From Piscinibacter caeni (GTDB lineage Bacteria; Pseudomonadota; Gammaproteobacteria; Burkholderiales; Burkholderiaceae_C): DNA of 64,000 bases. This document shows positions 46,762-54,200 of this stretch, piece by piece (positions within the stretch are counted from its first letter, which is position 1; every line of letters starts with the position of its first letter). A model generated the notes under the pieces. It saw only the letters and a list, made by a program, of their open reading frames with translations, did no database searches and was not told the origin of the DNA. The position numbers were made by a program, and so were the translations under genes. The DNA is taken from the NCBI GenBank assembly GCA_003265685.1, contig KZ836102.1, positions 79,411 to 143,410 on the forward strand, written 5' to 3'.

Positions 46762-46793
46762 AGTCTTCAGAGCACGCTCGATGCGCTGAAGAC

Positions 46794-46866
46794 TGGAGCG
46801 GGCGACCGGATCCGACCCGGTCTGTTCCGGCTTGGAAGGCCAGACGTTCACCACTTGACCGCCCGC
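46794..46866 (-). tRNA. tRNA-Gly(TCC), degenerate
   Basis: 73 nt; acceptor GCGGGCG/CGCCCGC, loop CTTCCAA, U73, CCA. The D-arm is 3-4 nt short and the T-loop is GTCGGAT, lacking T54 and A58. May be a decayed or non-canonical gene. Confidence 0.6.
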
Positions 46867-47115
46867 ATGTGCCTGATGACTCGGTCGTGAGACCGCTCTG
46901 CACAGGCTTCGAGGGTCCGCCTCTTTGGGCGTCGCACCGGGTTGCGTCCGGCCGGCATGCGCGGTCATCTTGCGCACGTCGTCGCGTGGGTCAGTGGCTG
47001 ATCTCGGTTGGCGCCGCCTATCGTGGCGACTGCGCCGAGGGCACTACTGCCCTTCCCTGCTTCTTGGGTCAACACCACAGGGCCGGGTGCCGACACGCGG
47101 TTGCCCGCGCGAGTC
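46867..47115 (-). other. intergenic stretch in the tRNA array
   Basis: About 250 nt between tRNA-Gly and tRNA-Tyr. Open frames on the minus strand mostly run into tRNA sequence and have no ribosome site; no tRNA fold is seen. Confidence 0.4.
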
Positions 47116-47202
47116 TGGTGGATGGTGAAGGATTCGAACCTCCGCGTCCTTTGGGGAACCTGGGTTACAGCCAGGCGCGATCAGCCACTCTGCCAACCAT
47201 CC
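47116..47202 (-). tRNA. tRNA-Tyr(GTA)
   Basis: 87 nt with long variable arm, acceptor GGATGGT/ACCATCC, loop CTGTAAC, A73, CCA. Confidence 0.92.
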
Positions 47203-47208
47203 GTTGAT

Positions 47209-47370
47209 CTACATGCCCGCCTCGCGCAGACGCTGGACAAGGTCCTTGCGCTGCACATCGGCATGGCGCTTGCGCGATGCGTGCGCGCCGGCGGCGCGGC
47301 GGCCGGCCAGCGGCGCGAACACGTTGCGCGGCTTGAGCGTCGCGATGCGCTGCACGATGCTCTTCTTCAT
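47209..47370 (-). CDS. small basic protein, 53 residues
   Basis: ATG 47370 with AAGGAG nine bases upstream. Sequence starts MKKSIVQRIATLKPRNVF; Arg/Ala/Lys-rich throughout (AGRRAAGAHASRKRHADVQR), net charge strongly positive. It ends seven bases before tRNA-Tyr. Possibly RNA-binding; too short and low in complexity for a family call. Confidence 0.55.
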   Translation of the reverse strand: MKKSIVQRIATLKPRNVFAPLAGRRAAGAHASRKRHADVQRKDLVQRLREAGM

Positions 47371-47399
47371 CTCGATGCTCCTTGGTGATGTTGATGACG

Positions 47400-47476
47400 T
47401 GGCACCTCGTACACGGGTCGAACGTGTGGCCTCCCGGTTCGTAGCCGGGTGCTCTTCCGCGCTGAGCTAACGAGGT
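47400..47476 (-). tRNA. tRNA-Arg(ACG)
   Basis: Anticodon loop CTACGAA, G73, CCA. A34 would be deaminated to inosine by TadA as in bacterial tRNA-Arg(ACG). Confidence 0.92.
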
Positions 47477-47483
47477 AGCGAAC

Positions 47484-47575
47484 TGGAGGATGGTGCGAAG
47501 GATTCGAACCCGCGGAGGACTCTCGCCCTCTCCTGTTTTCGAGACAGGTGCCTTAGACCACTCGGCCAACCATCC
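47484..47575 (-). tRNA. tRNA-Ser(CGA), odd T-arm
   Basis: 92 nt, long variable arm, loop CTCGAAA, CCA. The T-stem is broken by a 2-nt (TT) bulge and N73 is U rather than G. Confidence 0.75.
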
Positions 47576-47581
47576 ATGAAC

Positions 47582-47669
47582 TGGTCCCCACGGTCCGAGT
47601 CGAACGGACACGCCCGATGGGCACTCGGTTCTGAGCCGAGCGCGTCTACCTGAATTCCGCCACGCGGGG
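47582..47669 (-). tRNA. tRNA-Leu(CAG)
   Basis: 88 nt, long variable arm, acceptor CCCCGCG/CGTGGGG, loop CTCAGAA, A73, CCA. Confidence 0.9.
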
Positions 47670-47747
47670 GATGTTGAACAACACACCGGGCAGGAGGCGG
47701 GCCTTCTGTTCCGGCAACGAAAGTGCGAGCGCTGCGCTCGCGATGTG

Positions 47748-47823
47748 TGGTGCCGCAGGAAGGGATCGAACCTTCGACGCTTCGCTCTTCAGGCGAACGC
47801 TCTACCGACTGAGCTACCGCGGC
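47748..47823 (-). tRNA. tRNA-Phe(GAA)
   Basis: Acceptor GCCGCGG/CTGCGGC, loop CTGAAGA, A73, CCA. Confidence 0.93.
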
Positions 47824-47903
47824 ATTGATGTGTCGCCCGGCAGAGTACCGCACTGAACCGGCTGCGCCGTCATGCGAGTTCTGGTCACGCTGCAGGACTG
47901 ACC

Positions 47904-47979
47904 TGGCGCCCCGTGCGGAATTCGAATCCGCGGCTTCCGTCTGGACAGGACGGCACTCTGGCCTCTGAGTTAACGGGGC
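47904..47979 (-). tRNA. tRNA-Asp(GTC)
   Basis: Acceptor GCCCCGT/ACGGGGC, loop CTGTCCA, G73 and CCA as in tRNA-Asp. Confidence 0.93.
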
Positions 47980-48083
47980 ATGTGGCTTCCGGTGACGAGC
48001 TCCGGACCCGCTCGGTGGTGCGGGCGATTTCCGCTGCTGGACGCCCATGAAGTTCGCGGCGCCGCTGTGCAGCTTCTACTACC

Positions 48084-48159
48084 TGGTTGCGAGGGAGCGA
48101 CTCGAACGCTCGATCTCTGGCTTATGAGGCCAGCGGATTGCCAACTTTCCCACCCCGCA
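48084..48159 (-). tRNA. tRNA-Met(CAT)
   Basis: Loop CTCATAA, A73, CCA, U1-A72 pair, no G-C triple in the anticodon stem, so an elongator Met (or an Ile2 with a lysidine-modified CAT). Confidence 0.85.
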
Positions 48160-48165
48160 TCTGAC

Positions 48166-48243
48166 TGGTGCCCTCGGCGACGATTCGAACGCGCGACCCC
48201 CGACTTACTAGGTCGGTGCTTCTTCCGGCTGAGCTACAAGGGC
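48166..48243 (-). tRNA. tRNA-Thr(AGT)
   Basis: 78 nt; loop CTAGTAA gives anticodon AGT, rare in bacteria. The T-stem carries a single-base bulge and the D-stem has one A-C mismatch. A73, CCA. Confidence 0.75.
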
Positions 48244-48380
48244 GATGAGCTTTCCATCTCGGCTGTGTCCGCACGCGAGGTCGCCCGGCAAGCCAGGCCA
48301 TTCGCTGCACACAGGCGCGGCCGCACCTGCACACATGCACACCGAGCCGGCCCAGTGCTTGTGCACGGGCACACCCGAGA

Positions 48381-48456
48381 TGGAGCGGACGACGGGTCTC
48401 GAACCCGTGGCCTCGAACTTGGCAAGTTCGCGCGCTACCAACTGCGCCACGTCCGC
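48381..48456 (-). tRNA. tRNA-Gly(GCC)
   Basis: Acceptor GCGGACG/CGTCCGC, loop TTGCCAA, U73, CCA. First tRNA of the array in transcription order. Confidence 0.93.
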
Positions 48457-48506
48457 ATAGTGCGAAGCGATGATCCCAACCAGTTTCGGGGTCGCCTCGC
48501 GCTGAG

Positions 48507-48519
48507 TTGTTAAAGAGCA
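48507..48519 (-). promoter_or_regulatory. boxA antitermination element before the tRNA array
   Basis: Minus strand TGCTCTTTAACAA equals the boxA of rRNA operon leaders, where NusB/NusE bind to let RNA polymerase read through long untranslated RNA. It sits about 50 nt upstream of the first tRNA and suggests the array is read as one long transcript. Confidence 0.8.
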
Positions 48520-48601
48520 TCCTCGTCGGCCGTTGCCGGGAGGCGCGATCCAACGATCGCTGCAGTTCGGCTGCCAGGCCGCGCTGCGGGTTGAAGGGTT
48601 G

Positions 48602-48639
48602 AAAACAAAAAGGCCCGGATCCTTTCGGAATCCGGGCCT
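48602..48639 (-). terminator. terminator upstream of the tRNA array
   Basis: Minus strand stem GGCCCGGATTCC/GGATCCGGGCC with GAAA loop then TTTTTGTTTTC. Ends transcription of the 60-residue ORF before the tRNA leader. Confidence 0.85.
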
Positions 48640-48662
48640 CTTGCGAGCTTGGAGGTGTGCGA

Positions 48663-48845
48663 CTACGCCGCTCCCTCTCCCGGATGCACCTGGCCCTCGT
48701 TCCCACGAATCCACTGGTAGCGGACGGAGGGCGAAGGCAGGCGCTTTGCAAACGGAAGACCGTTGTGCATGCCACTGACACAGGCGAACGCGACCGCGCC
48801 CGACTGGGGCAGCCTGTTCGTGGTCAAGGGCAGTGTGCGGTTCAC
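48663..48845 (-). CDS. possible small protein, 60 residues
   Basis: GTG 48845 with AGGAAA upstream. Sequence MNRTLPLTTNRLPQSGAVAF, then a Cys and HNGLPFAKRLPSPSVRYQW. The stop is only 24 nt before a strong terminator, the arrangement of every other unit here. No family recognised; it could also be non-coding leader. Confidence 0.4.
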   Translation of the reverse strand: MNRTLPLTTNRLPQSGAVAFACVSGMHNGLPFAKRLPSPSVRYQWIRGNEGQVHPGEGAA

Positions 48846-48924
48846 GGTGTTTCCTAGATTGCTTGGGTTCAGTTCTCTGCTTGGAGCACGAAGCGGGACG
48901 CCTCATGCAACGCATAGGACGGAT

Positions 48925-49001
48925 TGTGAAGACTCTTAACGTCGGCGTCAACCCCTCTTGTGAAGATTCTTCGCATAAAATCTCTGTGAAGTATTTTCAC
49001 A
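48925..49001. promoter_or_regulatory. three operator sites before the regulator gene
   Basis: Three 17-bp elements: TGTGAAGACTCTTAACG (48925-48941), TGTGAAGATTCTTCGCA (48959-48975) and the perfect palindrome TGTGAAGTATTTTCACA (48985-49001). A TAAAAT -10 candidate lies at 48976-48981. The arrangement suggests autoregulation. Confidence 0.65.
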
Positions 49002-49393
49002 ACACGCCGGCCTCCGTGTCTTCAGACCCTCACACCATCAGGCGCCAGAACGCGCTGTCGCTGTTCCAGCAGTTCGCGGAAGAGCGCATCGCTGCGGGCG
49101 AGCAGCCGAAGGGACTGGAGATCGCGTTCGCGGAGAAGCTGGGCATCAGTGGCGCCACCTGGAGCATGGCCAAGTCGGGCAGCCGTCCGATCGGCGACAA
49201 GCTCGCGCGCCAGTTCGAGCACCGCTGCGCGCTGCCGGCTGGATGGATGGACGAAGAGCGCGCGCCGCAGGGTCTGTCACAGGCGGAGCAGCAGTTCCTG
49301 GCCTCGGCTCTCGAGGCTTACCGTGGCACCAACAGCGATGGCCGCAAGCAGTTGCGACAGCTGATCAAGACCTGGAACCAACGCACGCGCTGA
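48986..49393 (+). CDS. helix-turn-helix regulator (phage-repressor-like)
   Basis: 135 residues if the GTG at 48986 is used; it lies 5-6 nt after TAAAAT, so the message would be leaderless. GTG 49016 is an alternative. The core (RRQNALSLFQQFAEERIAAG, then FAEKLGISGATWSMAKSGSRPIG, then KLARQFEHRCALPAGWMDEE) fits small HTH proteins of Burkholderiales that resemble XRE regulators; the turn is around LGISGATWSMAKSG. Likely binds the three upstream operators and the similar site at 2.5 kb. Confidence 0.7.
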   Translation: MKYFHNTPASVSSDPHTIRRQNALSLFQQFAEERIAAGEQPKGLEIAFAEKLGISGATWSMAKSGSRPIGDKLARQFEHRCALPAGWMDEERAPQGLSQAEQQFLASALEAYRGTNSDGRKQLRQLIKTWNQRTR

Positions 49394-49403
49394 GCGCGCG
49401 CTG

Positions 49404-49829
49404 TCAGAACTCCTGGATGCGGATGCCGTGCCGGCTGAGCATCAGCTTGCGCTTGATCACGTAGGTCTTGTCCGCGCGCGTCGGCGGGGACTTCGTGTCG
49501 TGCACCTCGGTGCGGCCGTCGGCGTACTCCACGACGAAGTCGGCGTAGTAGCGCACAGCCCGCTCACCCTCTTGCTTGTCCAGCAGAACATACGGCACCT
49601 GGCGCTCGATGCGCACGACGCGGTCGCGCGGGTCAGCTGCCGTGCGCGCGAGCTTCAGCATCTGGTGGTGCTTCAGCTCCTTCGACGAGTCGTACTTCTC
49701 GCCGTCGAACTCAAGCCCTCGGCGGTTGCCGAACTTGTTCTTCCGCTTGGTGGGGGCCGCGCCGCCGGCGCGCGCCTGGATCATGGCCAGGTAGTCGGCG
49801 GCGGACATACGGTCGGTCACGTTCGGCAT
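49404..49829 (-). CDS. DUF1064 phage protein, putative resolvase-like nuclease
   Basis: 141 residues; ATG 49829, two nucleotides after the stop of the M50-like gene. The pattern KFGNRRGLEFDGEKYDSSKE, then RIERQVPYVLL, YYADFVVEYADGRTEVHD and the C-terminal KRKLMLSRHGI fits DUF1064, phage proteins with a PD-(D/E)xK-like nuclease core thought to resolve recombination intermediates. Last gene of a five-gene minus operon; converges on the regulator. Confidence 0.8.
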   Translation of the reverse strand: MPNVTDRMSAADYLAMIQARAGGAAPTKRKNKFGNRRGLEFDGEKYDSSKELKHHQMLKLARTAADPRDRVVRIERQVPYVLLDKQEGERAVRYYADFVVEYADGRTEVHDTKSPPTRADKTYVIKRKLMLSRHGIRIQEF

Positions 49830-49831
49830 CG

Positions 49832-50371
49832 TCAACCCAGGATCGCGAGCGCCGCCACAGCGCCGATCAGGAACAGGGCCGGTGCTGCGATCCACCAGTC
49901 CGCGCTCGATGGCAGGCTGGCCTGGAAGGCTGTGACCGCGGCCCAGGCATAGGCAGCGTAGGGCAGGCCGAATGGCTGGCCAGGCAGCGTCGAGGATGCC
50001 CACCAGAGGCTCAGTGGCGCCAGCGCCATCGGAGCCAACGCGATCGGCACGGAGCGAAACAGGCCAGCGTAGAACGTCACGGACCCAAGGCGCCAACCGG
50101 ACTCGGTCTTCTCGGGGATGATGGACGGCAGCGACGGGCGCGCGCGGAGCAACAGCGCGACCAGGTAGTGCGCGAGCTCGTGCGCGAGCGTGCCGGGCAG
50201 CGCGAAGAGGCAGTAGGCGGCGAAACCCAGCCGGGCCGCCAGCTGGGACAGCACGAAGACAGCGGCCAGCACCAAGGCGTCGCCGCGGCCGAGGTCACCG
50301 GCGAGGTGGTGCGCCGCCGAGACAAGCAGGTGCAGCGCGTGCCGGGCGTGGGCCAGGATGCTCAGGTCCAA
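49832..50371 (-). CDS. M50-like membrane metalloprotease
   Basis: 179 residues, four to five membrane helices. The motif HELAH in LAHELAHYLVALLLRARPS, next to a membrane helix, is the zinc site of M50-type peptidases. A second conserved Asp block of site-2 proteases is not obvious. Start ATG 50371 overlaps the NADAR stop by 10 nt. Could be an intramembrane protease or a related stand-alone zinc protein. Confidence 0.7.
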   Translation of the reverse strand: MDLSILAHARHALHLLVSAAHHLAGDLGRGDALVLAAVFVLSQLAARLGFAAYCLFALPGTLAHELAHYLVALLLRARPSLPSIIPEKTESGWRLGSVTFYAGLFRSVPIALAPMALAPLSLWWASSTLPGQPFGLPYAAYAWAAVTAFQASLPSSADWWIAAPALFLIGAVAALAILG

Positions 50372-50961
50372 CCCAGCTCCTCGAGCGCGGCAGCGAGCGG
50401 GACTGCGCCGGCGGCCAGGCGCTCGTCGAGGTCGGGATCTTCGACGCAGGGCCCGCCCAAACGGTGGCGCACGCGCTGGAGCATGCGACCGAGGTAGTTC
50501 GAGCCGCGGCCGTTGACGATGCCCCAGCGCCGGCCGGCGTCATCGTCGATGCGGCCGGCTTCGATGATGGCGCTGTCGCCGGTCGACAGCAGCAGCTCGG
50601 CGAGATCGGGGTGCTGGTCGAACTTCGCGTCGAGGCACCGGAGCATCCACGGGAAGCGCAACCGAGACCAGCCAGGCCGCGTGTGGAAGCCCAGCAGCGC
50701 GTCGGCAGTGCGAGCCATGATCTCGGTCGGGTCTGCCGACTCGGAAGGGAGCGTGTGTGCCGCGATCGCCAGCAGCGATGGCGCCGGCGCGGCCAGAAGC
50801 CAGTCGCGCACACGCGCGTCGCGCGGCTTCAGCGCCTGGTAGGCGTGCTCGGTGGTCGCGAACGTGCGCCCGGCGATCAGGATCTCGCGGCGGAAGAGGT
50901 TGCTGAAGGCGCCGAACGGCCGCTCGGACGCCCTGTAGAACGAGATGGGGGCCGCGACCAC
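50362..50961 (-). CDS. NADAR domain protein (YbiA-like)
   Basis: 199 residues from a GTG at 50961 with CAGGAG upstream. FYRASERPFGAFSNLF, FATTEHAYQALKP, FPWMLRCLDAKFDQHPDL and WGIVNGRGSNYLGRML follow the NADAR pattern: N-glycosidases that remove damaged riboflavin precursors or ADP-ribose-type modifications; phage NADARs can reverse ADP-ribosylation defences. Coupled to its neighbours. Confidence 0.88.
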   Translation of the reverse strand: MVAAPISFYRASERPFGAFSNLFRREILIAGRTFATTEHAYQALKPRDARVRDWLLAAPAPSLLAIAAHTLPSESADPTEIMARTADALLGFHTRPGWSRLRFPWMLRCLDAKFDQHPDLAELLLSTGDSAIIEAGRIDDDAGRRWGIVNGRGSNYLGRMLQRVRHRLGGPCVEDPDLDERLAAGAVPLAAALEELGWT

Positions 50962-50963
50962 GA

Positions 50964-51224
50964 TCAGGGCTCCTGAACTGCGAGCACCAGCGGGGACTCG
51001 TAGATGCCGCGCACAGCCGCGCGCGCCCGCTCCTCGGTCATCTCGGCCAGGCCCTTGCGCGCGAGGCCCCAGCCCACGTCGCAATCGGTGAAGGACAGGC
51101 CCAACCGGCAGATGCCCAGGCCACGCGGCTGGGCGTGGAAGAACAGGGTCGGCCTGCCCTCGTCGTTCTGGTCGAGCGTGATGAGGACTTGGTCGGCGTC
51201 GTGGCCGAAGAGGCGGGCGAACAT
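50964..51224 (-). CDS. small hypothetical protein, 86 residues
   Basis: ATG 51224 overlaps the stop of the 1,099-residue gene (TGATG). Sequence starts MFARLFGHDADQVLITLDQN; a compact alpha/beta protein with an AEMTEERARAAVRGIYESP helix. No family recognised. Probably made in fixed ratio with its large upstream partner. Confidence 0.65.
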   Translation of the reverse strand: MFARLFGHDADQVLITLDQNDEGRPTLFFHAQPRGLGICRLGLSFTDCDVGWGLARKGLAEMTEERARAAVRGIYESPLVLAVQEP

Positions 51225-54200
51225 CAGGATTCCTTCTTGCGCAGCGGTGCCACGAACACCGACTGGGCGATAGAGCGATTGCGGCTTTCCAGCCAGACCA
51301 GCGGGGACAGCTGGGCGGTACGAGGCGTGTAGCGTTGGGACAGGATCTGCTTGCGCTTGGCTTTGGCCTTCTCCGGAGCCTCCCAGCGGCAGTCCCATTG
51401 GACGCGGTCGAGTTGCTGCCGGTAGAACCGCCGCCGCAGCAGCGGGCCGACGCCGGCGAGCTCGTCGAAGGCGCGGTTGAGCGAAAGGGTCGCGTGGGCA
51501 TGCGTGTCGAGCGACGGCTTGCCATCACCCTTGACGCCCGGGCGGTCGACCGTGCCGCGATGGCGCTTGTGGTTCTGGCTGATGCCCAGCCGCATCCAGT
51601 CCACCTGATAGCTGGACACGCCCGGGATCTCGCCCTTGTGCACCTGCAGGGCCTCGCCGTCGAGGCATTCCTCTGAGACGCGCAGCGCCCACTCGAGCGG
51701 CGCCGCAAGGATCTCGCTGCCGCGGCGCGCGTTGTGGAATCGGGATGTGAACTGGGCGCGGATGGCGGCGCGCTGTGCGTCGTCACCGTAGGTGTACAGC
51801 ACGTGCTCGGCGCGGGCCGTCATGTAGACCACGGACAGCTTGCGGCCGCCGCCATAGACACCCACCGGGATGCCGAGCGACAGGTGCAGCACGCTGCGTG
51901 TGTGGTTCGCGCGCTGGCGCTGGGCGCACGTCGCTGCCAGCGTCGTGAAGATCTCCGCGGGGATGCCAGCGCCGGGGCCGGCGCGCAACACCGGCTCCCA
52001 CACCACTGCGTCCGCCAGGTTGCGCTTGATGGTCGCGTAGGTGCGCAGACGAATGGGCTCGGCGTCCTTGTGGAACCAGTCGTCCGCGCCGGAGTAGCGA
52101 CGCAGCTCCGCCTCGGACGCCGGCAGCGCCTCATGCAGCCACGTCAGCGACTCGGAGACCTCGCGCAGGTGCCGCGCCGTCTTGGTCGGCTCCAGCACCA
52201 CGCGCCGGACCCAGCCCCAGGACAGGACCGAGGGATAGGGCTCGCGATCGCGGTCGGACGCGGTCGTGTAGAGGACGTACCGGTTGGAGCCGGATCGTGT
52301 CAGCAGCAGCGGCTGCCGCCCGGGGTCGGCCGCGGCGCAGGCATCCAGGTAGCGTTGCAGCAGGCTTTCGATGCCGGCGGGCACGTAGCCCTCGGGTGCG
52401 ACCAGGCTCAGCACCTCGTTCAGTTCGGCCAGCCGGTCCAGGCCGGGCAGCGCCGCGCCGCGGCGGGCCGCGCGCCAGTTGCGCACCGCCACGTCCAGCG
52501 CGGGCCGGGCGACGTGCTCAGGCAGGCCACCGTGCGTCGTGGCCTGCTGGAGCAGGTAGGCGCGCGCCGGCGCCTCGGCTTCGGCTTCGGCGGCCAGGAA
52601 TGCCTCCAGGCGACGGAAGAGGCGCAGGTAGCCCACGCCCATCCCCCAGTTGCGCCGGCTGCCCAGGTATCGGCGGATCTCGTCGACCGAGACCCCGTCC
52701 AGGCAGAGCCACCAGGATTCGTCGCCGCCGGAGGACTCGCCTTCGAGGTAGCACTTCACGTTCGGCTCGGAGCGGTCGTGCCCCCACGTGTCCTTCGTGG
52801 CCAGCGTCACGTAGAAGCGCGCACCCTCCTGCTGGGCGATCTGCGCGGTCTCGAACTGTCGCTCGCGGAAGCGCAGGCCGTGACGGCGCTTGACCTCGGG
52901 GCTGTTGTTGATCGCGCCGTCGGAGTTCATCACGAAGACGCGCGAGCCCGACTGCACCAGCGTGTTCTTCGCCTTGATCCATGCCGACACCCACGGCAGG
53001 TCGTCACCAATCTGCGAACCGGCCTCCTGGTCGGCGTAGAAGCGCATGTACCGGGCCTGGAAGTCCGCGGTCATGAAGTTGATCTGCTGCTCCGGCGGAT
53101 AGAACTCGCCCAGCAGTCGCAGCCTGTGGTCCAGACCGCACAAGAGGATGAGGAAGCGGCGGTAGTGCAGCGCCAGGTCGTCGAAGTCCTTCTTGCGCTC
53201 GCCGAACTCCACGTCGCGCAGCGTGATGGTCGAGCCGTCGACGCCGCGGAAGACGTTGCCGAGCTCGTCGGCCGTGGGGAACAGCCGGCTGGCGGCCTCG
53301 TGCGAGGGCGTAGCCGAGTAGACGACGTGCACCTTGCCGCCGTTGCGCACCAGCAGGAACACCAGCTGGTTCTGCAGGTTGTTGATCAGGTTGGCCCACA
53401 TGTCCTTGCCGTAGCGGCGCTCGTGGCGCGTCACGGCCATCGAGATCACGCAGCGCTCGCTCGGAAACACCTGGTTGAGCAGCGCGTCGTTGCGCGCGAG
53501 TTCGGCGAAGAACTGGGGCTGGTCGCGCCAGTCGAAGGACATGCCCACGTCGGCCTGGGCGGCGAGCTCCTCCTCCATGTACCTTTTGCCCTGGACGATC
53601 ATCAGCGGCACGTGGGTCGGCGCCTCCGGGCCGTCGCGCACCTCGAAGACGTCGACGCCCTTGCCGGTGTACAGGTCGAGCGACTCGATCCCCTGGCGGA
53701 TGCGCTCGGCGCGCTTGAGCGCGTCGGAACTGCGAGCGAGCGCCACCGCCGCCTTCTCGGCCGCGTACGGCGCCAGCTCCTTGAGCGTGCCGGTGATTTC
53801 CTCGGTCTTCTTGGTCAGCCAGTTCGCCTGGGCCTGGGCCAGCACGAGCTGCCTGTCCGCGATCTCGCGCAGTTGAACCACCCCACCCTCGTCGATGCCG
53901 GCCGTCAGCAACTGCGAGACGTTCGTGCCCACCGCGACCTTAGGCAGCGCCAGCGGGTTGCCCTTGGCGGCCGAGCGGCGCGCGGCGCGCCGGTGGATCT
54001 TGGACAGGTTGCGGTCGCGCTCGCGGCGGTCGTTCTCTGCGCGCTGCTGGCGCTGGCCGGCCTCGTATTGGTGCTTCTTCTCTGCCTGGTCCACCTGAGG
54101 CTTGATCGCCTCGAGCATCAGCTGCGGGTTGGCCTGGGCGCTCACCAGCTCCTGCTGAAGCTCGGTCACGCGGTCCAGGATCGCCTGCTGCTCGGCCGCG

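Noticed and set aside
46669-46977. 102-codon minus-strand frame in the tRNA array
   Set aside because: More than half of it is tRNA-Gly, tRNA-Ala and tRNA-Trp sequence, and there is no ribosome site.
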